A stretch of 64,000 nt of DNA from Micromonospora marina (GTDB lineage Bacteria; Actinomycetota; Actinomycetes; Mycobacteriales; Micromonosporaceae). The stretch spans positions 248,001-312,000 of the forward strand of contig NZ_FMCV01000004.1 in NCBI RefSeq assembly GCF_900091565.1. The letters run 5' to 3'. Below the pieces are notes generated by a model. The model searched no databases and was not told where the DNA came from. It worked only from the letters and a program-made list of their open reading frames with translations. This document shows positions 25,079 through 33,700 of this stretch, piece after piece. Numbering within the stretch: the first letter of the stretch is position 1; each line of letters begins with the position of its first letter. The position numbers and the translations under genes are program-made.

Positions 25079-26296
25079 GTGAGGTGGGTCGGCCGGCTGT
25101 TCGACGCGCGCGACACGTTCGCGCGGATCCTGCTGCTGGACCTCAGCGGCATCGGCTACCTGGTCTTCGGCGCGCACGGCGGCCCGGCCGCCACCGGTAC
25201 GCAGTGGGCACTGGCGGTCCCGGCGTTCCTCCTGGCGCTGCTGTGCCACCGCCGGCCGCTGGTGAACCTGCTGCTCCAGTCGGCCCTGCTGGTCGCCGCG
25301 CTCGTCCTGGTCGACGACGAGACGATCAACCAGGTCGGTGCGAGCTGGGCGCTGCTGGAGCTGACCATGCGCGCCACCCGGCCCCGCACGATCTGGCTCG
25401 GTGCCGGGCTGCTGGCCGCCGTCGACCTGACCGGCCTGATCGGCGCACCGGTCCGTACCGTATTGACCGGCCTGTTCGGACCGGCCGTCACCGTCGGCCT
25501 GCCGCTGCTGCTCGGGCTGGTCGTGCGGACCACCCGGGAACTCGGGCGCCAGGCGCAGGAGCGGGCCGAGGCGGAACGGCGCCGGCGCGAGTCGGAAGAC
25601 CGGGCGGCCCGTGCCGACGAGCGCGGCGCCATCGCCCGGGAACTGCACGACGTGCTCGCGCACCACGTCGCGTCGATGGTGCTGCGGGTCGGCGTGGCCC
25701 GGCACGTGCTGCCGGACCTGGATCCCCGGGTCGGTGAGGTGTTCGACGACGTCCACGCCACCGGCACGGCCGCGCTGACCGACCTGCGGCGGCTGGTGGC
25801 GGTGCTGCGCGGCCCGGACGGCGTACGCGGTGACGCCGCCCTGACCGCGATCGACCCGTCGGCGCTGCCGGCCGCGCTCGGCGCGGCGGTCGACCGCGCC
25901 CGGCAGGCGGGCGTCGTGGTGGAGGCCGACGTCGACCCCGGGGTCGGCACGCTCGACGCGGTACGCGGCCAGGCGGTGCTGCGACTGACCCAGGAGGCGT
26001 TGACGAACGTGGCGAAACACGCGGGCGCGGCGGCCCGGGCTCGGCTGACCGTGTCGGTCGAGGACGGCGCGGTGCACTGGGCGGTGACCGACGACGGGCG
26101 GGGCGCCGCGCCGGCCGGGGTGCCCACCGGCGGCGGTCACGGCATCGTCGGGATGCGGGAACGGGTCGAGGTGCTCGGCGGGCGGCTGGAGGCCGGGCCC
26201 ACCGGGTCCGGCTGGCGGGTACGGACCGTGCTGCCCGGGGCGGGGCCCGCCCCGCACCCGCACCGGCCCCGCGCCGGGATGCCGGAGCCGGCGTGA
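25079..26296 (+). CDS. Two-component sensor histidine kinase (NarL-partner type)
   Basis: The 405-residue membrane kinase starts at GTG 25079. The first 150 residues form four or five helices with little outside the membrane. A coiled, Glu/Arg-rich linker (RQAQERAEAERRRRESEDRA) leads to the HisKA_3 box ARELHDVLAHHVASM with the phospho-accepting His at residue 190. The ATPase domain follows (TQEALTNVAKHA, TDDGRG, GGGHGIVGMRERVEVLGGRL). The response regulator gene overlaps it by GTGA, so the pair is translationally coupled. The signal may be sensed within the membrane, as no external domain is seen. Confidence 0.9.
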   Translation: MRWVGRLFDARDTFARILLLDLSGIGYLVFGAHGGPAATGTQWALAVPAFLLALLCHRRPLVNLLLQSALLVAALVLVDDETINQVGASWALLELTMRATRPRTIWLGAGLLAAVDLTGLIGAPVRTVLTGLFGPAVTVGLPLLLGLVVRTTRELGRQAQERAEAERRRRESEDRAARADERGAIARELHDVLAHHVASMVLRVGVARHVLPDLDPRVGEVFDDVHATGTAALTDLRRLVAVLRGPDGVRGDAALTAIDPSALPAALGAAVDRARQAGVVVEADVDPGVGTLDAVRGQAVLRLTQEALTNVAKHAGAAARARLTVSVEDGAVHWAVTDDGRGAAPAGVPTGGGHGIVGMRERVEVLGGRLEAGPTGSGWRVRTVLPGAGPAPHPHRPRAGMPEPA

Positions 26297-26919
26297 TCCG
26301 GGTGCTGCTGGTCGACGACCAGCACCTCATCCGGGCCGGTCTGCGGATGCTCTGCGACGCCCAGCCCGACCTCGAGGTCGTCGGCGAGGCCGACAACGGC
26401 AGGGACGCGGTCGCCCTCGCCGCCCGGCTACGCCCCGACGTGGTGGTGATGGACCTGCGGATGCCCGGTGTCGACGGGATCACCGCGACCAGCCGGATCC
26501 TCGCCGACCGGCCGGCCACCCGGATCATGGCGCTCACCACGTTCGGCGACGACGACCACCTCTACCCCGCGCTGACCGCGGGCGCCTGCGGGTTCCTCCT
26601 CAAGGACGCGCCCCCGGCCGACCTGCTCGCGGGCGTCCGCCGTGCCGCCGCCGGCGACAGCCCGTTCAGCCCCGACGTCCTGCGCCGGCTGGTCGAGCGC
26701 GCGGTGCACGCCCGCGCCGGCGCGCCCCGGCGTACGGCCGGCCTGACCGCCCGCGAGCGGGACGTGCTGGACCTGGTCGCCGACGGGCTGTCGAACACCG
26801 AGATCGCCGACCGCCTGCACATCGGGGTGACCACGGTGAAGACGCACATCACCAGCCTGATGACCAAGACCGGCAGCGCCAACCGGGTACGCCTGGCGCT
26901 GTGGGCGCGCGGCGGCTGA
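26293..26919 (+). CDS. Response regulator, NarL/LuxR family
   Basis: The 208-residue protein has a receiver domain (VLLVDDQHLIRAGLRML; phospho-accepting Asp54 in VVVMDLRMPG; switch Thr in IMALTTFGDD; Lys in FLLKDAPP). A LuxR-type helix-turn-helix follows (LTARERDVLDLVADGLSNTE, LHIGVTTVKTHITSLMTKTG). It would bind DNA when phosphorylated by the kinase encoded directly upstream. The GTG start overlaps the kinase stop by four bases. The target genes are not visible; the upstream membrane gene at 24033 is one candidate. Confidence 0.93.
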   Translation: MIRVLLVDDQHLIRAGLRMLCDAQPDLEVVGEADNGRDAVALAARLRPDVVVMDLRMPGVDGITATSRILADRPATRIMALTTFGDDDHLYPALTAGACGFLLKDAPPADLLAGVRRAAAGDSPFSPDVLRRLVERAVHARAGAPRRTAGLTARERDVLDLVADGLSNTEIADRLHIGVTTVKTHITSLMTKTGSANRVRLALWARGG

Positions 26920-26924
26920 CCGGG

Positions 26925-27638
26925 TCACTCCTCGATCGCGCCGCCCACCGCCCGCAGGTGCGCCCGGAACGTCAGCGCCGGGTCCGCCTCCCGGGCCGCC
27001 AGGTACGCGCCGAACCCGACCTGCGCGCGCAGCGAATCGCCGGCCCGGATCCGGTCGGCCTGCCGCCGCTCGGTGTCCCGGATGGACTCGGCCAGGTCGA
27101 ACAGCTCCCCGGCCCGGTCGGCGGGTACGAACAGCACGCCGTCGTCGTCGGCCAGCGCCACATCCCGCGGGCCGACGGTGAGCGGTCCGACCCGGGCGTG
27201 CTCCAGCGCCCCGGCCGGGCGCGGGTCCAGGGCCAGCGGCCCGCTCGGGGTGGCGCCGAGGCTGAACACCGGCAGCCCGACCGCGACCAGGTCCGCGGTG
27301 TCGCGGTGCGCGCCCCACACCACCAGTCCGGCCAGGCCGGCGGCCCGCGCCTCCAGCACCACCAGGTCGCCGACGCAGGCGCGGTCGGTGCGCCCGCCGT
27401 CGTCGACGACGAGCACGTCCCCCTCGGTGGCCCGCTCGATCGCCTCCAGGAAGACGTCCACGCTGCCGGCGTGCCGGGCCGGGCGGACCCGGCCGGCCAG
27501 GCGCCGCCCGGGCAGCACCGGGACGACGGCGGCGGGGGCGCAGCGGACGGGGACGCCGGCGCGCAGGCAGGCGTCGGCGACGTGGGCGGTGGTCAGCGCG
27601 GCGAAACGCGCGGCCGGCGCGTCCTGACGGATGTCCAT
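26925..27638 (-). CDS. RraA-like protein / HMG aldolase family
   Basis: The 237-residue protein is of the RraA superfamily. The motifs TTAHVADACLRAGVP, GDVLVVDDGG, GDLVVLEARAAGLAGLVVWG and AHRDTADLVAVGLPVFSLG match the fold. The Arg-Asp pair sits where class II pyruvate aldolases (4-hydroxy-4-methyl-2-oxoglutarate aldolase) bind metal and substrate. True RraA proteins inhibit RNase E but are shorter (about 160 residues). The extra C-terminal helices (FDLAESIRDTERRQADRIRA) favour the aldolase-like branch. It is convergent with the response regulator gene, 5 bases apart. Confidence 0.78.
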   Translation of the reverse strand: MDIRQDAPAARFAALTTAHVADACLRAGVPVRCAPAAVVPVLPGRRLAGRVRPARHAGSVDVFLEAIERATEGDVLVVDDGGRTDRACVGDLVVLEARAAGLAGLVVWGAHRDTADLVAVGLPVFSLGATPSGPLALDPRPAGALEHARVGPLTVGPRDVALADDDGVLFVPADRAGELFDLAESIRDTERRQADRIRAGDSLRAQVGFGAYLAAREADPALTFRAHLRAVGGAIEE

Positions 27639-27848
27639 GCGACGACGCTAACCAGCCGACCCGGCCCCGGGCAGGTGCCAGTCGGCGTCCGGTGGCCTGC
27701 GGCGGTCGGCCGGGCCGGACGGAGACCGCTCGCCCGTCCGGTCCAGGGGCGAGCGGACGGTGTCGGCGCGACGGTCGGTCATGACGGCGGTTACCCGGCT
27801 CCGGGCCGGCGGGTCGAGCCCCGCGCCGTGCCGGGCGGTGCGCGGCCC

Positions 27849-27873
27849 GTTTGCGGAGGTCGAGGGTGGGAAT
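27849..27873 (+). promoter_or_regulatory. Candidate sigma-B-type promoter of the second DUF2267 gene
   Basis: GTTTGC (27849-27854), 13 bases, GGGAAT (27868-27873), 30 bases before the start. The -35 element and spacing equal those of the other DUF2267 promoter at 8530-8554. The rest of the 27639-27903 gap shows no gene. Confidence 0.55.
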
Positions 27874-27903
27874 CCCGCGATCCCGGCGGAGGAAGGCGGC
27901 GAG

Positions 27904-28302
27904 ATGGACCAGGATCAGTTCATCGGCGCGGTGGCCCAGCGGTGCGGCGCGTCCGCGGAGCAGGCCACCGCGATCACCCGGGCGACGTTTACCACGCTGG
28001 CCGAGCGCATCGACGGCGGGGAGGCGCGCGACCTCGCCGACCGGCTGCCGGAGGCGCTGCGGGCGTACGCGTTCGGCCCGGCCGAGGACGCCGAGCCGTT
28101 CGGGCTCGACGTTTTCGTGGAGCGGGTGAGCGGACGCGCCGACGTCGACGTGGACGCCGCCCGGGACGGGATCACGGCGGTGTTCGACGTGCTGCGCGAC
28201 GCGGTCAACCCGGCCGCCTACGCGCAGGTCGTCGGGCAGCTCCCGGCCGAGTACGGCGACGTGGCCGACCAGAGCGCGCCGTACGTGCGGCGCACGGCGT
28301 GA
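27904..28302 (+). CDS. DUF2267 protein, second copy
   Basis: The 132-residue helical protein starts at ATG 27904. FIGAVAQRCGASAEQATAIT, TLAERIDGGEARDLADRLPE and FVERVSGRADVDVDAARDGI show the same two-lobed pattern as the protein encoded at 8112-8498. The C-terminus is less basic. Function is unknown for the family. The shared promoter type suggests a general stress role. The next gene starts 10 bases after the stop and is likely co-transcribed. Confidence 0.83.
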   Translation: MDQDQFIGAVAQRCGASAEQATAITRATFTTLAERIDGGEARDLADRLPEALRAYAFGPAEDAEPFGLDVFVERVSGRADVDVDAARDGITAVFDVLRDAVNPAAYAQVVGQLPAEYGDVADQSAPYVRRTA

Positions 28303-28312
28303 CGGGGACGCG

Positions 28313-28573
28313 ATGAGCGAGGACGCGCTGCGCCGCCCGCCCGAGGCCGACGCCCAGGAGCAGCGGCAGGACGAGACGCTCGTCGGCGGACCCGACACGG
28401 TCGGCACGGCGGTGCCCGAGGCGAGCGAGGCGGACCTGGCCGAGCAGGGCGTGCTGCGCCCGCCGAGCGACCGGGCCGGGCTGGGCGAGTCGGTGCGTGA
28501 CGACCTGACCGCCGCCGACGCGGTGGAGCAGAACACCGAGATCCCGCTGCCGGACGAGGAGCACTGGGCCTGA
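28313..28573 (+). CDS. Small acidic, disordered conserved protein
   Basis: The 86-residue protein is rich in Glu, Asp, Gln and Pro with no hydrophobic core (LRRPPEADAQEQRQDETLVG, LRPPSDRAGLGESVRDDL, EIPLPDEEHWA). It has no signal or membrane segment. It is close behind the DUF2267 gene, so it may belong to the same stress operon. Short acidic proteins of this kind are common and uncharacterised in actinobacteria. No function can be assigned. Confidence 0.6.
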   Translation: MSEDALRRPPEADAQEQRQDETLVGGPDTVGTAVPEASEADLAEQGVLRPPSDRAGLGESVRDDLTAADAVEQNTEIPLPDEEHWA

Positions 28574-28577
28574 CCGG

Positions 28578-29507
28578 TCAGTGGTCCGGGCTGCCCGCGG
28601 GCGCCATCAGCCGCAACGCGTTCGGGTCCAGGCCGATGCGGACCGGCGTCCGCCCGTACGGCTCGCCGTCGACCTCGATGCGAGCCGGCCGGTCGGTGTC
28701 CAGCCACAGCTGGCGTACCGCCAGGAACGGCTCGTCGCCGAGCGTACGGCGGTGGCCGGCCGCCGCGTTGCGCGCCGTCTCGCGCAGCAGCCCGCGACGG
28801 GTCGGCCCACCCACCGGGTACGCGACCAGCAGCCGGTCGTCGGCGGTGGCGTCGGCGGTGATGGGCCGGCCGGCGTGGAAGCCGCCGTTGGCCACGTACA
28901 CCTGATGCGTGGTGAACGTGTGCTCGCGGCCCTCGGCGCGGACCGTCACGGCCAGCGGCCGGTGGCGGGCCAGCAGCCCCAGCCCGGTCAGCGGGTACGC
29001 GAGCCGCCCGACGACCCGCTTCAGCCCGGGCGGCGCGGCCTGCATGATGTCGGCGGACAGGCCGACCCCGACGTGGTTGGTGAACCGGGTGTCGCCGATC
29101 AGGCCCAGGTCGACGTCGATCACCTTGCCGCCGGTGAACACCGCGATCGCGGCGTCCAGGTCGAGCGGGACCCCGACGGTGCGGGCGAAGTTGTTTGTGG
29201 TGCCCAGCGGCAGTAGGCCCATCGCGATGTCCCGGTGGGCGAGCAGCCGGGCCGCCGCACCGACCGTGCCGTCGCCACCGCCGGTGACCAGCAGGTCCGG
29301 CCCCAGGTCGGCGGCCTCGGCGAGAACCCGGTCCAGCTCCCCCGGCCGGTCCGCCGGGTACGCGCCGAGCAGCGCGAAACCGGCGGCCCGCAGGCGTGCG
29401 TGGACGGTGTCGTAGAGCCGCCGGCCGCGCCGGGAGTGGGCGTTGACCACGAGCACCGCCCGCCGTCGTTCCCGGATCGCCGTCGACAGTTCCTGCTTGG
29501 TCCGCAC
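28578..29507 (-). CDS. Diacylglycerol/lipid kinase family protein
   Basis: The 309-residue lipid kinase-like enzyme has the nucleotide-binding loop LLVTGGGDGTVGAAARLLAH near residue 80 and LLPLGTTNNFARTVGVPLDL. The lipid-side motifs IDVDLGLIGDTRFTNHVGVG and IEVDGEPYGRTPVRI close the domain. The GTG at 29507 is preferred, since relatives begin near VRTKQELSTAIRERR and an AGGGT lies upstream; an in-frame GTG at 29549 also exists. It would phosphorylate diacylglycerol, a sphingoid base or a related lipid. A second, different member is at 46204. It converges with the small acidic gene, 4 bases apart. Confidence 0.85.
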   Translation of the reverse strand: MRTKQELSTAIRERRRAVLVVNAHSRRGRRLYDTVHARLRAAGFALLGAYPADRPGELDRVLAEAADLGPDLLVTGGGDGTVGAAARLLAHRDIAMGLLPLGTTNNFARTVGVPLDLDAAIAVFTGGKVIDVDLGLIGDTRFTNHVGVGLSADIMQAAPPGLKRVVGRLAYPLTGLGLLARHRPLAVTVRAEGREHTFTTHQVYVANGGFHAGRPITADATADDRLLVAYPVGGPTRRGLLRETARNAAAGHRRTLGDEPFLAVRQLWLDTDRPARIEVDGEPYGRTPVRIGLDPNALRLMAPAGSPDH

Positions 29508-29716
29508 GGATGCGACCCTATCCGGCGGCACCCGGAGGGACCGGGCCACCGCGTCGGCAGCGGTGCGGCCCGGTGGTGGACCGCACCGTGCGGCGCCGGT
29601 CGGTTCGGCATCGGCGCGCTGCGCCCGCTGGGCCGGCCGTATCCGTCCGTCCGCAAGGTCACCGCATAGGGAAACCCCCGATTACGGGCGGTGACGACAT
29701 GCCTAGCGTCGATCAC

Positions 29717-30259
29717 ATGGCATCTGACGCGCTCACACCGTCCCGGACCGGCCGCGCCCGGCTGGCGCTGCCCCTGCTGCTGCTCGCCCTGCTCGCCCCG
29801 GCCGGGTGCGACGGCGGCGACGCAGGTCCGCCGGACTCCGCACCGGCCGATGTCGCCGGGGACGGGGACGCGGACGCCGGCACGCTCGCCGGGGTCCGCC
29901 CGCCCTGCCCGTTCACCGCCGCTCAGGTGTCGGAGATCGTCGGGCAGAGCATGCGGGACGACGGGAACTGCGCGTTCGGCGACGGCAAGGGATTGGCCAG
30001 CCTGACCGTCACCACCGCGTCGGCGGAGGCCGGCGTGACGACCTACGACTACCAGCACGAGCAGGCCGGCAAGCAGTACGAGAAGGTCGTCGACCTGGAC
30101 CGGGGCGAGCGGAGCTACCTCGCGGTCAAGGACATCGGCGGCGAAGCGGTGCTGATCGACGGCAAGGGCGCGTACACCGTCACCATCAGCAGCTTCGGCG
30201 GCGGCACCGCCGGCAACGAGCAGATCCTCCGCCGTACGCTCGACGCGATTCCGGGCTGA
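29717..30259 (+). CDS. Lipoprotein (DUF3558-like), first of a tandem pair
   Basis: The product of 180 residues has a signal peptide and the lipobox LLAPAGC (Cys near residue 33). The mature part starts with an acidic Gly/Ala/Asp linker, then a compact domain with two Cys (RPPCPFTAAQVSEIVGQSMR, DGNCAFGDGKG) and a beta-rich C-terminus. The pattern equals that of the next gene, suggesting tandem duplication. TAGCGT at 29704-29709 stands 7 bases before the ATG 29717 and would give a leaderless mRNA; an upstream in-frame ATG at 29699 is less likely. It is probably anchored on the outer face of the membrane. The role is unknown. Confidence 0.72.
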   Translation: MASDALTPSRTGRARLALPLLLLALLAPAGCDGGDAGPPDSAPADVAGDGDADAGTLAGVRPPCPFTAAQVSEIVGQSMRDDGNCAFGDGKGLASLTVTTASAEAGVTTYDYQHEQAGKQYEKVVDLDRGERSYLAVKDIGGEAVLIDGKGAYTVTISSFGGGTAGNEQILRRTLDAIPG

Positions 30260-30267
30260 GGGCAGGC

Positions 30268-30807
30268 ATGCGAACCCGTGGACTGATCGCGCTCACGCTG
30301 GCCGCGGCCCTGCTCACCGCCTCGGCCGGCTGCGGCGGCGACGAACCGCCGGCTGCCGGTGGCGCCGCCCCGGGCGCGAGCGCGCCGGTCGCGGAGCCGA
30401 CCGGGGAGGCGCCGGCGAGCACCGAACCGGTGGACGACGCCGCCGCCCCGCAGGCGTGCGCGCTGGTGCCGAAGGCCGACGCGGAACGCCTCGCCGGCAC
30501 CGCGCTGCAGGAACCGGTGGTTTCCGACCGGTCGTGCACCTACACCGGACCGACGAGCGGGCCCACCGCTCAGGTCGAGGTGTTCGTGGGCGACGGCGCC
30601 AAGAAGTACCTCGACATCGAACGGCAACTCGGGCACGAGATCCGTGAGCTGGCCGGGACGGCCGACGAGGCACTGCTCACCGCGGAGACGTTCTTCCTGC
30701 GCAAGGGCGAGTTGTGGGTGGCGGTGCGGCTGGTGCGGCTCAACGACCCGCAGGAGAACCGGGCGCCGCTGGAACGGCTCGCCCGTACCGTCGCCGGCCG
30801 GATGTGA
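30268..30807 (+). CDS. Lipoprotein (DUF3558-like), second of the tandem pair
   Basis: The 179-residue lipoprotein has the lipobox TASAGC (Cys near 22), a Pro/Ala/Glu-rich linker and a domain with QACALVPKADAERLAG and DRSCTYTGP, so two Cys are again spaced as in the preceding protein. The C-terminus has VEVFVGDGAKKYLDI and LWVAVRLVRLN. It starts 8 bases after the stop of the first lipoprotein gene and is surely in the same operon. The two may form a pair on the membrane surface. No enzymatic motif is visible. Confidence 0.72.
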   Translation: MRTRGLIALTLAAALLTASAGCGGDEPPAAGGAAPGASAPVAEPTGEAPASTEPVDDAAAPQACALVPKADAERLAGTALQEPVVSDRSCTYTGPTSGPTAQVEVFVGDGAKKYLDIERQLGHEIRELAGTADEALLTAETFFLRKGELWVAVRLVRLNDPQENRAPLERLARTVAGRM

Positions 30808-30934
30808 GGCGGCCGGTGCGTGGCCGGCGTCTACCGCACCAGGAGGTGATCCCGCCGTCTCGACATGCGGACAGCTTCGGGGCCAGGCCGCGCCGACGCT
30901 GGGTTCGCGGGCGCGGCTGTGCCACCATCCCGCC

Positions 30935-33676
30935 ATGGACGCCGCACTGGTCGGCCGCGACGCGGTCGTCGAGCGGGTGTGGCGTGCCCTGACCTCCGGT
31001 ACGCCGGTGCTGCTCGACGGTCCGAGCGGCATCGGCAAGACCGCGCTCTGGCGGGCAGTGGTCGCCCACGCCGGGCGCACCGGCTGGCGGGTGCTGTCCG
31101 CCGCGCCCACCGAGGCCGAGACCGCGCTGCCGTACGCGGCACTCGCCGACGTGCTCCGCCCGCTGGCCGACGCGCTACCGGGGCTGCCCGCGCCGCAACG
31201 GGTCGCCGCCGACATGGTGCTGCTGACCGGCGAGCACGACGGCGCGGTGGACGAGCGGGCGGTGGGCGCGGCCACCCGTACGCTGCTCGACGCGGCGGTC
31301 ACCGACGCGCCTCGGGTGCTGCTCGCGGTCGACGATCCGCAGTGGCTGGACCCGCCGAGCGCCCGGGCGCTGCGGTTCGCGCTGCGCCGGCTGACCCGGT
31401 GGCCCGCCGTCCTGGCCACCCACCGCACCGGGGACAGCCCTCCGGTGCCGGTGCCGCTCGGGCTCGACGACGACCCGGCCGGGCGGCCCGCGCTGCTGCG
31501 CGCCGCCGTACCCCCGCTCACTCCGCCCGACCTGCACCGCGTCCTCGCCGCCCGGCTCGGCGGCACGCTCAGCCGTCCGCTCACCGACCGGCTGGCCCGC
31601 GACGCCGACGGCAATCCGCTGCTGGCCATCGAACTGGCCCGCGCGGTGCTGCGGCTGCCGCGCCCGCCCGCGCACGACGAGGACCTGCCCGTACCGTCGT
31701 CGCTGCGCCTGCTGCTCGCGGAGACCCTGCGGGCGCTGCCCGGTCCGAGCCGGGACGCGGTGCGGCTGGCCGCGCTGCTGTCCGTGCCGACGCTGCGGGA
31801 CCTGGCGGCGGCGGGTGCGCCGGCCGGAGCGCTGGACGCGGCCGAGGACGCCGGGCTGGTCGTGGTCACGCCGAGCCGGATCGACTTCGCGCACCCGCGG
31901 TACGCGGCGGCGGTGCGCGAGAGCATCCCGCCGGGGGCCCGGCGGCAATTGCACGCGCTGCTCGCCGGTGCGGTCGCCGACCCGGACGAGCGGGCCCGGC
32001 ACCTGTCCCGGTGCACTGTGGCGCCGGACGTCGCCGTCGCCGCCGATCTGGCCGCCGCGGCGGCCCGGCAGCGGGTGCGCGGCGCATCGGCGCTCGCCGC
32101 CGACTGGTACGCCCGGGCGGCCGAGCTGACCCCGCCGTCGTCGGCCGCCGACCGGAACCGGCGCCGCCTCGACGCGGTGCAGTGCCGCATCGACAGCGGC
32201 GACTACGCGGCGGCCGGGCGGGCCGCCGCGGCGGCGGCCGACGAGCTGACCGGCGCCGAGCGGGGCGAGGCGCTGCTGTTGCGCGCGCTCGTCGCGTGGT
32301 GCGTCGACGACCTGGTCACCGCCGTCCGGGTCGCCGAGCAGGCGCTCGCCGCCGCTGGGCCGGACGGCGACCTGGCCGGGCGGATCCACACCCACCTGAC
32401 CATGTTCCACGACCAGCCGGAGCCGGCCCGCCGGCACGCGCGCGCCGCGATCGCCCGCCTGTCCGGCCGCGACGAGCACCGCCCGCTGCTGACCGCCGCG
32501 CTGCTGCTGCTGTTCTTCAACGAGGTACGCGCCGGCGGCCCGGCGCCCACGGAACTGCTGGACCGGGCGCTGGCGCTGGAGGACGGCGAGCCGTCCTTCC
32601 TGGCCGGTTCGGTGCCGGCGATCTGGTGGAAGTCGGTCGACGACCACGACCGGGCGCGGGCCCGGCTGCACCTGATGCTGGACCTGGCGGTGGCACGGGG
32701 CGACGACCCGCTGCGGCACGAGGTGCTGACCCATCTCGGCGAGACGGAACTGCTGGCGGGGCGCTTCGCCGAGGCCGGTTCGCACATCGCCGCCGCCCGT
32801 GACCTGGGTGAGCAGCTGGGTACCGGGCTGGTGGGCGAGAGCTGGCTGGGCGGTGTGCTCGACGCGCACCGGGGCCGGTTGGCGCAGGCGGGCGCCGCCG
32901 CAGCCGGGCTGCGCCGCGACGACGACCTCGCCGACACGTGGAGCCGGCGACTGCACCACCAGCTCACCGGGCTGGTGGCGCTGGCGTCCGGGGAGTGGGC
33001 CACCGCCGCGACGGCGTTCGGCGCGCTCGCCGCCGATCTGGACGGGTCGGGCATCGCCGAACCGCTCGGGCAGCGCTTCGAGCCGGACTGGATCGAGGCG
33101 TGCGTGGGCGCCGGTGACCTGGACACCGCGCACGCCGCGCTGGACCGGCTGGCCCGGCGCCACAGCCGGCTGCCACGACCGTGGACGACGCTCGGGCTGG
33201 CCCGCAGCCGGGTCCTGCTGGCCGGCGCGACCGGTGCGGATCCGAGCGCGGCGCTGGACGCGCTGACGCAGGCCCGGGCCGCGGTGCCGGAGGCGGTGCT
33301 GCCGCTTGACCGGGCCCGCTGCCTGCTCGCCGCCGGCCGCGCGTACCGGCGGGTGCGGCGACGCCGGGAGGCGCGGGCGGCGCTCGACGCGGCGGTGGCC
33401 GAGTTCGACGCACTCGGCGCGTCCGCGTTCGCCGACCGGGCGCGGGCGGAGCTGGGCCGCATCGGCGCCCGCACCCCGGCACCGACGACGCTCACCGCGA
33501 CCGAGGAGCGGGTCGCCCGGCTCGCCGCGCGGGGCCAGACCAACCGGCTCATCGCCGACGCGCTCTACATCAGCCCGAAGACGGTGGAGGCCAACCTGGC
33601 CCGGGTCTACCGCAAGCTGGGCATCGCCAGCCGTGCCGAGCTGGGCGCGGCGATGGGCCGGCCGCCGGGCGACTGA
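30935..33676 (+). CDS. LuxR-family regulator with AAA-type ATPase (LAL type)
   Basis: This is a large 913-residue regulator. The N-terminal ATPase has Walker A LDGPSGIGKTALWR (residues 29-42) and Walker B VLLAVDDPQWLDPPSAR. A helical repeat region of more than 500 residues (TPR-like) follows. The C-terminal 65 residues form a LuxR helix-turn-helix (LTATEERVARLAARGQTNRL, YISPKTVEANLARVYRKLGI). LAL proteins act as ATP-dependent activators, often of sugar or secondary-metabolism genes. It stands alone, with TetR convergent after it. The target is unknown. The start ATG at 30935 has a poor ribosome site. Confidence 0.9.
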   Translation: MDAALVGRDAVVERVWRALTSGTPVLLDGPSGIGKTALWRAVVAHAGRTGWRVLSAAPTEAETALPYAALADVLRPLADALPGLPAPQRVAADMVLLTGEHDGAVDERAVGAATRTLLDAAVTDAPRVLLAVDDPQWLDPPSARALRFALRRLTRWPAVLATHRTGDSPPVPVPLGLDDDPAGRPALLRAAVPPLTPPDLHRVLAARLGGTLSRPLTDRLARDADGNPLLAIELARAVLRLPRPPAHDEDLPVPSSLRLLLAETLRALPGPSRDAVRLAALLSVPTLRDLAAAGAPAGALDAAEDAGLVVVTPSRIDFAHPRYAAAVRESIPPGARRQLHALLAGAVADPDERARHLSRCTVAPDVAVAADLAAAAARQRVRGASALAADWYARAAELTPPSSAADRNRRRLDAVQCRIDSGDYAAAGRAAAAAADELTGAERGEALLLRALVAWCVDDLVTAVRVAEQALAAAGPDGDLAGRIHTHLTMFHDQPEPARRHARAAIARLSGRDEHRPLLTAALLLLFFNEVRAGGPAPTELLDRALALEDGEPSFLAGSVPAIWWKSVDDHDRARARLHLMLDLAVARGDDPLRHEVLTHLGETELLAGRFAEAGSHIAAARDLGEQLGTGLVGESWLGGVLDAHRGRLAQAGAAAAGLRRDDDLADTWSRRLHHQLTGLVALASGEWATAATAFGALAADLDGSGIAEPLGQRFEPDWIEACVGAGDLDTAHAALDRLARRHSRLPRPWTTLGLARSRVLLAGATGADPSAALDALTQARAAVPEAVLPLDRARCLLAAGRAYRRVRRRREARAALDAAVAEFDALGASAFADRARAELGRIGARTPAPTTLTATEERVARLAARGQTNRLIADALYISPKTVEANLARVYRKLGIASRAELGAAMGRPPGD

Positions 33677-33700
33677 GTCGCTCAGCACCGGCCAGGGCGC

